From the NCBI RefSeq assembly GCF_024435355.1, contig NZ_JAMJWG010000001.1:806001-870000 (forward strand): a stretch of 64,000 nt of DNA, in the 5' to 3' direction. Positions 8,746 through 16,636 of this stretch are shown one piece after another; positions within the stretch are counted from its first letter, which is position 1; every line of letters starts with the position of its first letter. The translations under genes were made by a program, and so were the position numbers. The notes below the pieces were generated by a model. That model was not told where the DNA came from, searched no databases, and saw nothing but the letters and a program-made list of their open reading frames with translations. The stretch is from Streptomyces odontomachi. Its GTDB lineage: Bacteria; Actinomycetota; Actinomycetes; Streptomycetales; Streptomycetaceae.

Positions 8746-9764
8746 CGACGCCGATGACGCTCGCCCCGTACGCCGCCGGCTTCGCCCGCCGCGCCCTGGC
8801 GAACATCACCCGCGCGTACCCGAACTTCCCCGCGCACCTCATGACCTCCCCGGACGATCGGCCGGCGCCGGGCGACCTCCATCCGGCCTTCTACGGGGCG
8901 TACGACTGGCACTCGTCGGTCCATATGCACTGGCTGCTCATCCGCCTGCTGCGCCGCCACGGCAACACGCCCGCGTTCGCGGACACCGCGGAGGCCGTCG
9001 ACGTGTTCGACCGGCACCTCACCCCTGAGAACCTCGCCGTCGAAGCCGCCTACCTCCTCGACCGCCCCTCGTTCGAGCGGCCGTACGGCTGGGCCTGGCT
9101 GGTGGCCCTCGCCGCCGAGTGCCGGGCGTACGGAGGCGCGACGGGCGACCGCTGGGCCGCGGCCCTCGCTCCGGGAGTGGCCGCGGTCGACCGGCTGATG
9201 GCCGAGTGGCTGCCGAAGGCCACCTATCCCGTCCGGCACGGGAACCACCCCAACAGCGCCTTCTCCCTGACGCTGATGCTCGACGCGGGACTGCTCTCCG
9301 ACGCGACCACCAGGGCCGTGCGGCAGCGCCTGCTGGACTGGTTCGCCGACGACCGGGACGCCCCGGCCCACTGGGAGCCCTCCGGCCAGGACTTCCTGTC
9401 CCCGACGCTGACGGAGGCCGACGCGATGCGGCGGGTGCTGACGGCGGAGCGGTTCGCGCGGTGGCTCGACCGCTTCCTGCCCGCGCTGCGCTCCGGGGCG
9501 ACCTGTCCGCTTCTGGACGTGCCCGTCGTCTCCGACCACCGTGACCCGCAGATCGGCCACCTGCTGGGCCTTGCCCTGAGCCGGGCCGCCGCGCTGCGCT
9601 CGATCGCATCGGCCCTGCCGGACGGACCGGTCCGCACCCGCCTCACGGAGGCGTCCGAGGCGCACCTCGCGGCGGGCCTGCCCGCCGTGGACGGCGGGGA
9701 CTTCACCACCGAACACTGGCTGGCCACCTTCGCGGTGCTGGCCCTTGAAGCGCACGGTCAGTAG
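8742..9764 (+). CDS. DUF2891 family protein
   Basis: A 340-residue soluble protein that starts at a TTG (8742) overlapping the pcp stop codon (TTGA), with GAAGGAG upstream. The helical repeat layout, with HPAFYGAYDWHSSVHMHWLL near residues 47-66 and GNHPNSAFSL around residue 167, resembles the alpha/alpha toroid of the DUF2891 family, with conserved His, Trp and Asp lining a pocket. Its constant partnership with pcp and the DUF969/979 pair suggests a role in pyroglutamyl-peptide use. No activity is established. Its last codons lie in a 14-bp tandem repeat. Confidence 0.83.
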   Translation: MTTPMTLAPYAAGFARRALANITRAYPNFPAHLMTSPDDRPAPGDLHPAFYGAYDWHSSVHMHWLLIRLLRRHGNTPAFADTAEAVDVFDRHLTPENLAVEAAYLLDRPSFERPYGWAWLVALAAECRAYGGATGDRWAAALAPGVAAVDRLMAEWLPKATYPVRHGNHPNSAFSLTLMLDAGLLSDATTRAVRQRLLDWFADDRDAPAHWEPSGQDFLSPTLTEADAMRRVLTAERFARWLDRFLPALRSGATCPLLDVPVVSDHRDPQIGHLLGLALSRAAALRSIASALPDGPVRTRLTEASEAHLAAGLPAVDGGDFTTEHWLATFAVLALEAHGQ

Positions 9765-9835
9765 TGCACGGTCACCAGTGCATGGTCAGTAGGGCACGGT
9801 CACCAGTGCATGGTCAGTAGGGCATGGCCAGGTCC
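9752..9835 (+). repeat. 14-bp tandem repeat spanning the DUF2891 stop codon
   Basis: Six imperfect copies of a 14-bp unit (GCACGGTCACCAGT alternating with GCATGGTCAGTAGG) run head to tail. The pattern is also readable as a 28-bp unit repeated twice exactly (9766-9821). The first unit contains the CAG TAG end of the DUF2891 gene, so the repeat has grown out from the stop codon. Confidence 0.85.
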
Positions 9836-9849
9836 TCATCGTCTCCGGT

Positions 9850-10236
9850 GTGTCGACCGCGGGCCACCCCCTCGCCCGTCGTCACCACCCGGACAGCAGC
9901 ATCTCCTGCGCCGCCCTCCCCTGGGTGACGCCCACCCCGCCGCCTGTCCGCCGCGTTGCCGCCGATGTGGCCGCACCGTCGACGTGTACCTGCGGGCCGT
10001 GCGCGCCGAACAGTCCGAGAGGTAGTCCCGATACCGTCCCCCGTCCCCCGCCGCCCGCCGCCCGCCGCTGGAGCAGCACGGTGATCGCCCTCGTGATCGT
10101 CGGCGTCCTGCTCCTCCAGCTGTACTGGATGGTGAACGCCTCGGCTCCAGCCCGGTGGCACCCCCTCGACGCCCCGCTCGAGCGTATTCCGCTGCTGCTG
10201 CTGCGCGACGACGCACGGCTGCCGCTGCACGGCTGA
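9850..10236 (+). CDS. Possible small single-pass membrane protein in a 620-bp gap (doubtful)
   Basis: The stretch 9765-10386 lacks a confident gene. One frame open from a GTG at 9850 gives 128 residues: a Pro/Arg-rich, disorderly first half, then a clear transmembrane segment (STVIALVIVGVLLLQLYW) and a short polar tail. A shorter form beginning at the GTG at 10081 would hold only the helix and tail. No family is recognised, no good ribosome site is seen, and the first half looks like untranslated GC-rich sequence. Treat as a candidate only. Confidence 0.25.
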   Translation: MSTAGHPLARRHHPDSSISCAALPWVTPTPPPVRRVAADVAAPSTCTCGPCAPNSPRGSPDTVPRPPPPAARRWSSTVIALVIVGVLLLQLYWMVNASAPARWHPLDAPLERIPLLLLRDDARLPLHG

Positions 10237-10386
10237 GCCACCGGTGCGTGGCGGACGGAGCGGGCGGGGCCGGTGCCGGGCAGGGCTGCGACCTGGCGCG
10301 CGGGCAGAGGACACTGTCACCACCACGTGCCCGAGACCGCCACCACGTGCCCGAGACGCATACCCGCACCGGAAAGGCAGCAGGCG

Positions 10387-10821
10387 ATGTCCCCCTCCGA
10401 AACGGCAGCCCCCAGCCCGGCCGACCTCCTGGCGGCCATGCCCTTCGCCGCGCGACTCGGCATCGAACTCCACGAGGCCACCCCTGACCGAGTCGTGGGC
10501 AGCCTGCCCTGGTCCCCGGACGCCTGCACCGCGGGCGGCATCCTGCATGGCGGCGCCCAGATGGCCCTGGCCGACTCCGTCGGAGCGGTCTGCGCCTACC
10601 TCAACCTCCCGCCGGGCGCCGGGACGTCCACGGTGGAGTCCAAGACCAACTTCCTGCGTGCCGTGACCTCCGGGCGCGTCCACGCCACCGCCCGTCCCCT
10701 GCACGTCGGCGGCACCCTCGTCGTCGTACAGACCGACCTGCGGGACGACAGGGACCGGCTCGTGGGACAGACCACGCAGACGCAGATCGTGCTCGCCGCG
10801 AGGAACGGCGCCACGAGCTGA
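10387..10821 (+). CDS. PaaI family thioesterase (hotdog fold)
   Basis: A 144-residue protein starting at the ATG at 10387 (GGAAAGGCAG upstream). The single hotdog domain contains the active-site helix motif ILHGGAQMALADS (residues 55-67), with HGG and the acidic Asp typical of PaaI/YdiI-type acyl-CoA thioesterases, followed by VESKTNFLRAV and the C-terminal strand. Such enzymes hydrolyse small aryl- or acyl-CoA esters in the cytosol. No pathway partner is adjacent, so the substrate cannot be named. Confidence 0.87.
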   Translation: MSPSETAAPSPADLLAAMPFAARLGIELHEATPDRVVGSLPWSPDACTAGGILHGGAQMALADSVGAVCAYLNLPPGAGTSTVESKTNFLRAVTSGRVHATARPLHVGGTLVVVQTDLRDDRDRLVGQTTQTQIVLAARNGATS

Positions 10822-10860
10822 TCCGGCCCGTCGGGGCGACGGCCGCACGGTCCTCAACAC

Positions 10861-11129
10861 CTGGTCAACAACGCGGGCCCGTCGTGCTCGCTCGCGCCGC
10901 CGACCGAAACCGGAGTGGCGGAGCTCCGGCGCACCTACGAGACCAACGTGTTCGGTGTCGTCGCCGTCACCAACGCCTTCCGTCGAAGGCCGCCCTCAAC
11001 GCCCGAGCGGCCGCGGCGGGCGGGGAACCGGCAGAGGCAGCGGAGGGCGCCGTACGGCTGGCGCTCCTGCCGGACGACGGGCCAACCGGCGCCTTCTTCT
11101 CCTGGGACGGCACCACCGTGCCGTCGTGA
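10861..11129 (+). pseudogene. Remnant of a short-chain dehydrogenase/reductase gene
   Basis: Three pieces of an SDR survive. In one frame 10861-10980 reads LVNNAG and then ELRRTYETNVFGVVAVTNAF, the NNAG and NV-G motifs. In another frame the sequence resumes as SKAALN, the end of the YxxxK catalytic motif, and after a further loss as EGAVRLALLPDDGPTGAFFSWDGT, a typical Streptomyces SDR C terminus, ending at 11129. The nucleotide-binding N terminus, the catalytic Tyr and most of the C-terminal half are missing, and there is a frameshift near 10980. It cannot encode an enzyme. Confidence 0.75.
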
Positions 11130-11181
11130 TCAGGGCCCCGACTTCCGGTATTCATCGGTGCGGTGAGTCCTGGCCCACCAA

Positions 11182-12585
11182 ATGGTTGAGAATCGGTACA
11201 TGCCATCCATGCCATCCGTGCCATCCGTGCCTCAAGCTGATGCCGGACTGGAGCGGGCCGCTGCCGCAGATGAGCGCATCACCCACAAGTGGCTTCACGG
11301 GCTGACGTGCAATGCGGGTATGCCGGGGGCCGTGCTGGAGCGGCTGTTGGCATGCGATGCGCTGCCCGGGTCCGGCCGGTGGCTCGCCATGCGAAGGCTC
11401 GATGCCGAGGCGACCGCCATCGTGGTGGCGTCGCCGTATGTGCGGCACCGGCTGGACGTCGCGGAGAATCCGACGGCGGACCCCGATGTGCTGATGCGGC
11501 TCGCCTACGACGCCGAGCCTCGGGTTCGGCTCGTGTACACGGTGATGGTCGGTGAGTTCAAGCGTCGGATCCCGGCGAAGCTGCTGGAGATGCTGGCACG
11601 CGATCCGGATCCGAAGGTCAGGCGGGCGGTCCTCTGGTATCAACCCCTGCCGCCCGCCGTGCAGGACCGGCTCGTCGAGGACGAGGACCCACAGGTACGG
11701 GCGGCAGCGCTGAACCGGCCGCTGTGGGAACGACTCGCGCAACCGGTACGGGAGCGACTGCTCGACGATCCCGCCGAGCAGGTGCGTGCGAAGCTCGCCG
11801 AACTGTTGCGTCCCAGGGAAGAACCGGAGGTACTGGCAGCCGAGTTGCGGGTGGCGCACCCCGAGGCGCACGTCCGATGTGAGGCCGCCGGTGACCTGGA
11901 CGTACCGTTCACCCTTGCCCTGAGGCTCGCCCACGATCCCGAGAACGCGGTCCGGCTCGCCCTGTCGATGCGGGAGGACCTCACCGAAGAACAGCGCGCA
12001 TCGATCCGGTACGACGTGCCGGACTGGTTCACATGGCCCGCCTGGATGGCGCAGAAGGCGGCGGATCCTGATACGGCACGGCGGATCTCTGTGTCCGCAC
12101 ACGCCGGGTTACGACGGGCGCTCGCCAGGCAGCCGCACCTGCCGGACGATGTGGCGAGACGGTTGGCCGAGGACGAGGACCCGTTGGTGCGGCGGCACCT
12201 GTGCGCCAGCCAGGACGCCCCGCACGAAGTGCTGCTGGAGGCGTATGTCGCGGATGAACGGAGTACGGCATTCCTGCTGAATCACCGCAACTTCGCCAAG
12301 CCCGGTCTGGCCCGATTCGTGGACGATCCCGATCCGCGGCTGCGGATGGCCGCGCTCCACGACCCGGAGGCGGGCCCGGAGCTGCCGTTGCGGCTGGCCG
12401 ACGATCCGGAGGTGGGGTGCTGGGCGCTGCGTGACCCGAGGTTCCCCGCCGGAGAGCTGCTGCGGCGGCTCACCAGGATGGACAGCGCGTTCGGCGCCGC
12501 TGCCAACCCGACGCTGCCGCATACCGTGATGCACCGGCTCATCGACCTCAGTCAGGGGGCAGCTCCTGCTGGGAAGGGAGCGTGA
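11182..12585 (+). CDS. Leucine-rich-repeat-variant / HEAT-like repeat protein
   Basis: A 467-residue all-helical repeat protein. Units of about 22-24 residues recur, each with an LA-DPDP-VR-AV type core (for example LLEMLARDPDPKVRRAVLW, RLVEDEDPQVRAAALN, RLAEDEDPLVRRHLC), the pattern of LRV repeats. Such proteins act as binding scaffolds. There is no signal peptide. The start is either the ATG at 11182 or that at 11200; the second begins directly at a 9-bp triplicate (CCATCCRTG at 11203-11229, giving Pro-Ser-Met/Val repeats). The 3' end overlaps the convergent 106-codon gene by 38 bp. Confidence 0.75.
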   Translation: MVENRYMPSMPSVPSVPQADAGLERAAAADERITHKWLHGLTCNAGMPGAVLERLLACDALPGSGRWLAMRRLDAEATAIVVASPYVRHRLDVAENPTADPDVLMRLAYDAEPRVRLVYTVMVGEFKRRIPAKLLEMLARDPDPKVRRAVLWYQPLPPAVQDRLVEDEDPQVRAAALNRPLWERLAQPVRERLLDDPAEQVRAKLAELLRPREEPEVLAAELRVAHPEAHVRCEAAGDLDVPFTLALRLAHDPENAVRLALSMREDLTEEQRASIRYDVPDWFTWPAWMAQKAADPDTARRISVSAHAGLRRALARQPHLPDDVARRLAEDEDPLVRRHLCASQDAPHEVLLEAYVADERSTAFLLNHRNFAKPGLARFVDDPDPRLRMAALHDPEAGPELPLRLADDPEVGCWALRDPRFPAGELLRRLTRMDSAFGAAANPTLPHTVMHRLIDLSQGAAPAGKGA

Positions 12586-12868
12586 CCCGCGCCGCGCGCC
12601 GCTCGCCGTCCAGTACGCGCAGGGCGCGCGTCAGCGTCGGAGCGTGCAGTTCGTTCTCGCCGCGCTGGTGCATCAGCGCCAGCGCATCCCGCAGCGCGAC
12701 CGCCTTGGGCACGAGGGCCTGGGCGGCCCGCAGCCCCGAGTACGTGTCGTGGGCGCGCGCCGGATTGATCCGGCCCAGCAGGTCGATGATCTCCAGGTAC
12801 TGGTCGATCAGCTCGCCTTCGGCGCGGGTGAGCGCGGGCAGCGGGGGAAGTTCGGGAGGCAGCATCAA
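12548..12868 (-). CDS. Hypothetical protein co-transcribed with the ClpP-like gene
   Basis: A 106-residue, largely helical, soluble protein beginning MMLPPELPPLPALTRAEGEL; either the ATG at 12868 or that at 12865 may be used. It follows the ClpP-like gene with only 4 bases between them, so the two are probably one operon. Its last 38 bp overlap the 3' end of the convergent repeat protein. I do not recognise a family; the tight linkage suggests a partner of the ClpP homologue. Confidence 0.62.
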   Translation of the reverse strand: MMLPPELPPLPALTRAEGELIDQYLEIIDLLGRINPARAHDTYSGLRAAQALVPKAVALRDALALMHQRGENELHAPTLTRALRVLDGERRAARVTLPSQQELPPD

Positions 12869-12872
12869 CGGG

Positions 12873-13514
12873 TCACCCGCCGAACTCGGTCTGGGTGCCC
12901 CGCCGGCTCGGGATCACCTGGTCGATCAGGCCGTACTCGACCGCCTGCTGAGGGTCGAGGATCTTCTCACGCTCGATGTCGGAACTGATCCGCTCGACGC
13001 TCCGGCCGGTGTGCCGGGCAAGCATCTCCTCCAACTGCTCACGGATGCGTAGCAGCTCACGTGCCTGGATGGCGAGATCGTCCGCCTGGCCCTGGATGGG
13101 CTCGGCGACGGCCGGCTGGTGGATCAGCATCCGAGCGTCCGGCAGCGCGGACCGCTTGCCGGGCGCGCCCGCGGCAAGCAGCACCGCGGCAGCGGCGCCG
13201 GCCTGTCCCAGGCAGACGGTCTCCACGTCGCAGCGGATGAACTGCATGGTGTCGTAGATGGCCGTCATGGCGCTGAACGAGCCGCCGGGGGAGTTGATGT
13301 ACAGCGAGATGTCGCGGTCCGGCGTCTGGTATTCGAGGTGCATGAACTGTGCCATCACATCGTTCGCGGAGGTGTCGTCGATCGGTGTGCCGAGGAAGAC
13401 GATGCGCTCGTCGAGCAGCTTCGAATACGGATCCATGGTCCGCTGGCCGGCGCTGGTGCGCTCGGTGAATTCGGGCAGGACATAGCGGTTGAACGGACCG
13501 GACTGACGGGTCAT
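12873..13514 (-). CDS. ClpP-family protein lacking the catalytic serine
   Basis: A 213-residue homologue of the ClpP peptidase subunit, starting at the ATG at 13514 behind GAGGAGG. The oxyanion loop (INSPGGS, residues 74-80), handle helix and fold are clear. Of the Ser-His-Asp triad, His132 (LIHQP) and Asp179 (SSDIEREKI) are present, but the serine position reads [11 protein letters not shown] where active ClpP has GQAASMA, so residue 107 is Ala. The codons CAG GCC GGC GCC GCT were checked on the minus strand. It may be an inactive ring subunit that shapes a mixed ClpP complex. Streptomyces carry several ClpP paralogues. Confidence 0.9.
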   Translation of the reverse strand: MTRQSGPFNRYVLPEFTERTSAGQRTMDPYSKLLDERIVFLGTPIDDTSANDVMAQFMHLEYQTPDRDISLYINSPGGSFSAMTAIYDTMQFIRCDVETVCLGQAGAAAAVLLAAGAPGKRSALPDARMLIHQPAVAEPIQGQADDLAIQARELLRIREQLEEMLARHTGRSVERISSDIEREKILDPQQAVEYGLIDQVIPSRRGTQTEFGG

Positions 13515-13732
13515 GGCGGACGCCTCCTCGTGGCGGTCTCCGTAGGGGCATGCCCTGTAAGAAATGTACAGGACGTACGTGAAGCGGTGCGATACGTTCG
13601 GCCGCCGGTCCGCTGCACGTCCGGCCTGCCGTCATGATCTGGCGCCTCGCACCCCGACCGCCTCTGACCTGCACTCCCGTGCCCCCCGCACGGATCACGT
13701 GGATCTCGTGGACCACGCTTAAGCTAGAGAAC

Positions 13733-14008
13733 ATGGCCTACGAGATTCCCGTGACGCAAGCACGGGCCGAGCTCGCCGATCTGATCAACCGCGTCGTGTA
13801 CGGCGGTGAACGCGTGGTCGTCACGCGCCACGGCAAGCCGCTCGTCGCCTTGGTCTCGGCCGCTGACCTGCGCCGTCTCGAAGAGGAGCAGGACACGACG
13901 GAGGAGCCGGTGGTCAGCGCCGTCTCGGCCGTCCACGCGGTACCGCCCGCGCCACGCGAGCCACGGTTCGGCATCGCTGCCGAGCACCGGGGCACCGAGG
14001 CCCGCTAG
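13733..14008 (+). CDS. Phd/YefM-family type II antitoxin, no toxin partner visible
   Basis: A 91-residue protein beginning MAYEIPVTQARAELADLIN, the standard Phd/YefM DNA-binding N terminus, followed by VVVTRHGKPLVALVSAADLRRLEE and a disordered, Pro-rich tail that would normally bind a toxin. TAAGCT at 13720-13725 could be a -10 box placing the transcript start at or next to the ATG. The TAG stop lies within the CTAG target duplication of the mobile element that follows. No Doc, RelE or YoeB toxin gene is next to it. Confidence 0.85.
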   Translation: MAYEIPVTQARAELADLINRVVYGGERVVVTRHGKPLVALVSAADLRRLEEEQDTTEEPVVSAVSAVHAVPPAPREPRFGIAAEHRGTEAR

Positions 14009-14195
14009 GTCCTGTCCGGCGGATCTTGCCGCGATCGCGGGGTCTGGCACGCCCATCTGCGGCGTTGTCGTCGGTTGCCAACGCGCCGCGTCGGCGCCCT
14101 CCTCCGCCTTGCAGCTGGACGCACCAGACCCCGCTCACCTGGGCCGAAAGGTGACCGCCACCCGTATGCGGCCTGATCCGCCGGACAGGACCTAG
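14005..14195. mobile_element. MITE with perfect terminal inverted repeats and CTAG target duplication
   Basis: CTAGGTCCTGTCCGGCGGAT at 14005 is matched by its exact reverse complement ending at 14195 (21 bp counting one more base inward). The outer CTAG on each side looks like a target duplication, leaving an element of about 183 bp with 17-bp perfect ends. It has no open frame, so it would move only with a transposase supplied elsewhere. CTAG/TA target choice is known for the IS427 group of the IS5 family; that parentage is an inference. It inserted exactly at the antitoxin stop codon and kept the TAG intact. Confidence 0.8.
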
Positions 14196-14284
14196 CGCCG
14201 GCGACCAGCCGCCGGTGGCGGTCCGGCCGGTCGGCGGAAGGGGGATGTCGCCGGCAGGGTGGCGCGGATGGCAAGCCGGGCTGC

Positions 14285-15328
14285 TCAGGACGTGTACGTC
14301 GCCAGCCATGCGTCTTCCGCCGCGTAGTCGAAGAGGTCCACCACCGGGTCGTATGCGCTGGCCATGTCGGGGAAGGCCGCACGCCAGTCGCGATCCCGTA
14401 GCTGTCCCGCCAGCCACTCCACCGTCTCCGGCAGTGCGTCCGCGTAGGAGACGACGGGGCGGTAGCCGATCTCCCGCTCGGCCGCCGCCATGTCGTAGAC
14501 GACCGGGTGGGCCGTCGTCCAGGGGGTGTCGCCGACGGCGAGCGACGGCGCAGCGCCCGGCAGGAGCACCGTCTCGGTCTCGACGCCCATGACGGCGTCG
14601 ATCGCCGCGCCGATCTCCCGGACGGTGGGGACCTCCGGATCTCCGGCGTTCAGCACCCGCGAGCCCGGCCGGGCCGCCGCGAGCCGGATCAGCTCGGCGA
14701 GGTTGCGCACGCTCGCCGGGTGGAAGCGGTTCTCGCCGCGATGCGCGAGGACCCGGGTGCGCCTGCCGTCCAGATTGCGCTTGACGAAGTACAGCTCGCG
14801 CGGTGAGCGGCAGTGCGGGCCGTACACCGCCCCGGCCCGCAGCAGGGTCGTGGGCAGCCGGTCGCCGGCCGCCAGCAGCTCGCGCTCCAGGGCCACCTTC
14901 TTGGTGCCGTAGCTCTGCTCGCCCGGCGCGACCGTGGACTGCGTCTCCGGGATCGGCACCGGGTACTGCGGGAAGCCGTCGGGCTCCAGCTGGGTGTCGA
15001 AGCTGCGGCCGGTCTCGTCGGCGTAGATGGCGGCACTGGAGATCACCACCGCCGAGCCGACCCGATCGGCGAGCGACACCAGCTGCCGGGCGTGCTCGGC
15101 ATCGAAGGCGACGATGTCGACCAGGACGTCGCACCCCTCGCCGACGACGGCGGCGAGCGCGGCGTCGTCAGCGCGGTCGAGCGTGACCGCGCGCACCTCC
15201 GCGGGCCATCCGTCGTCCCGGCCGCCGCCCCGCGAGCCCGCCGTCACCGTCCAGCCGTCCTCGGCGAGCGCCCGTACCGCTGCGCGTCCGATCTGGCCCG
15301 TTGCCCCGATCACCACCGCGTGTCCCAT
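14285..15328 (-). CDS. NAD(P)-dependent epimerase/dehydratase family protein
   Basis: A 347-residue extended short-chain dehydrogenase. The start at 15328 places the Rossmann motif at the N terminus (VVIGATGQIG, a GxxGxxG). An ISSAAIYAD segment supplies the active-site Ser, and SYGTKK provides the YxxxK pair near residue 140. The C-terminal half (FHPASVRNLAELI, then VLNAGDPEVPTVREIGAAID) resembles nucleotide-sugar epimerase-like reductases. It is a single cytosolic enzyme with no sugar-pathway neighbours, so the substrate is unknown. Confidence 0.82.
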   Translation of the reverse strand: MGHAVVIGATGQIGRAAVRALAEDGWTVTAGSRGGGRDDGWPAEVRAVTLDRADDAALAAVVGEGCDVLVDIVAFDAEHARQLVSLADRVGSAVVISSAAIYADETGRSFDTQLEPDGFPQYPVPIPETQSTVAPGEQSYGTKKVALERELLAAGDRLPTTLLRAGAVYGPHCRSPRELYFVKRNLDGRRTRVLAHRGENRFHPASVRNLAELIRLAAARPGSRVLNAGDPEVPTVREIGAAIDAVMGVETETVLLPGAAPSLAVGDTPWTTAHPVVYDMAAAEREIGYRPVVSYADALPETVEWLAGQLRDRDWRAAFPDMASAYDPVVDLFDYAAEDAWLATYTS

Positions 15329-15442
15329 GAGCCGGACCGTACGCTCCGGCCGCGCGACGCAACCAGAGTGTTTAGCCAACCGCAGATTCCGGGTTTGTCC
15401 GATGGATTCCCACCGGGGCGCCGCCTCGACCCGAGCGTTGCG

Positions 15443-16183
15443 TCAGCTCAGCGGTAGGCGCGGGAACTTCCGACCTGTCGCCGCCTCCGAGCCGCCCTGC
15501 TGCTCGGCCTGCTCGGCCTTGGCCACGGCGGCGTACTTGTCCACGTACTCCTGGTCCGACAGCTCCAGGATGGTGTACATGATCTCGTCGACGACCGCCC
15601 GCAGCACGGCCTTCTCGTTCTCCATGCCGTAGTAGCGGGAGAAGTCCAGGGGCGCTCCGAAGCGGATCGTCACCCGGTGCTGGACCTTGGGCAGCTTCTG
15701 GCCGGGCGGCTGCGCCTCGAAGGTGCCGATCATCGCGCACGGTACGACGGGCACCCGGGCCTGGAGGGCCATGGCGGCCACGCCGACCTTGCCCTTGTAG
15801 AGGCGACCGTCGTGCGAGCGGGTGCCTTCCGGGTAGATGCCGAGCAACTCGCCCTTGGACAGGACGCCGAGGCCCTCCCGGATGGCGGCCTGACCGGCCT
15901 CCTTGCCCGAGCGGTCCACCGGGATCTGCCCGATGCTGTGGAAGAACGCGGCGGTGAGCCGGCCCTTGATGCCGCCCCCGGTGAAGTACTCCGCCTTCGC
16001 GAGGAAGGTGATGCGCCGTTTGAGGATCGCCGGCATCACGAAGTGGTCGGAGAACGACAGGTGGTTCCCGGCGACGATGGCGGCACCGGTGGTCGGAACG
16101 TGATCGAGGCCCTCGATCCGGGGCCGGAACAGCAGGCGCAGCAGCGGGCCGAGGAACACGTACTTGAGTACGTTGTAGAACAC
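15443..16183 (-). CDS. 1-acyl-sn-glycerol-3-phosphate acyltransferase (PlsC family)
   Basis: A 246-residue membrane-associated acyltransferase. The N terminus has a short hydrophobic segment (FYNVLKYVFLGPLLRLLF). The catalytic NHLSFSD (HxxxxD) is near residue 41, and the substrate-binding YPEGTRS lies near residue 116, with VPVVPCAMIGTFE as motif IV. These motifs define transfer of an acyl chain to lysophosphatidate-type acceptors in phospholipid synthesis. The C-terminal tail is Gln/Ser rich. It stands alone on the minus strand. Confidence 0.88.
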   Translation of the reverse strand: MFYNVLKYVFLGPLLRLLFRPRIEGLDHVPTTGAAIVAGNHLSFSDHFVMPAILKRRITFLAKAEYFTGGGIKGRLTAAFFHSIGQIPVDRSGKEAGQAAIREGLGVLSKGELLGIYPEGTRSHDGRLYKGKVGVAAMALQARVPVVPCAMIGTFEAQPPGQKLPKVQHRVTIRFGAPLDFSRYYGMENEKAVLRAVVDEIMYTILELSDQEYVDKYAAVAKAEQAEQQGGSEAATGRKFPRLPLS

Positions 16184-16636
16184 GGGACGCCTCTCTCTAC
16201 ACGATCGGCTCTGTTGAGGTGTTCTGCCATGTCACAGCACACATCTACGAACTCAATCGCCAGGAGAGTGCGGCCGCCGGCGGTCAGATCTGGTCGGACT
16301 CATGCTGACTCCTTGCTGCCTTTACTGACGTCGCCTCAGGTGGCGTGCGTGCCGGCGAGGCTCACCCTGCGTGCTGGGGACTGATCGTAGCCCGATTCGC
16401 CATGCCACTTGCAGCCCCGGGGCGCCGGTGCCGACGAGTGCCGGTCGGCACCCGGCCGCACCCGCTGTCTCGCTGGACGGAACGGGCGGGAGGAGCGCGG
16501 CGCCCGGGTGCGCGGTGATGGCCGCGTGAGTGCTGACCCGCGGGGAGACCCGGAACGTCGCCGCCTCGAAGCCGCCGGCCGGTCGCCCCCACACCGTGGC
16601 GCTCATCAGGCGGGTGCGCGTACGTGTGCTCGGCGG
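16184..16636. other. 453-bp stretch without a confident gene
   Basis: It holds the promoter side of the acyltransferase gene and the 3' side of the FAD monooxygenase gene. A 94-codon minus-strand frame (16322-16606, beginning MSATVWGRPAGGFEAATFR) follows the monooxygenase closely but shows no recognisable domain and a repetitive Arg-rich end, so it is not called. No terminator hairpin or repeat is obvious. Confidence 0.3.

Noticed and set aside
16322..16606. A 94-codon minus-strand ORF after the FAD monooxygenase
   Set aside because: No family motif, Arg-rich and repetitive end, and no clear ribosome site; too weak to call.
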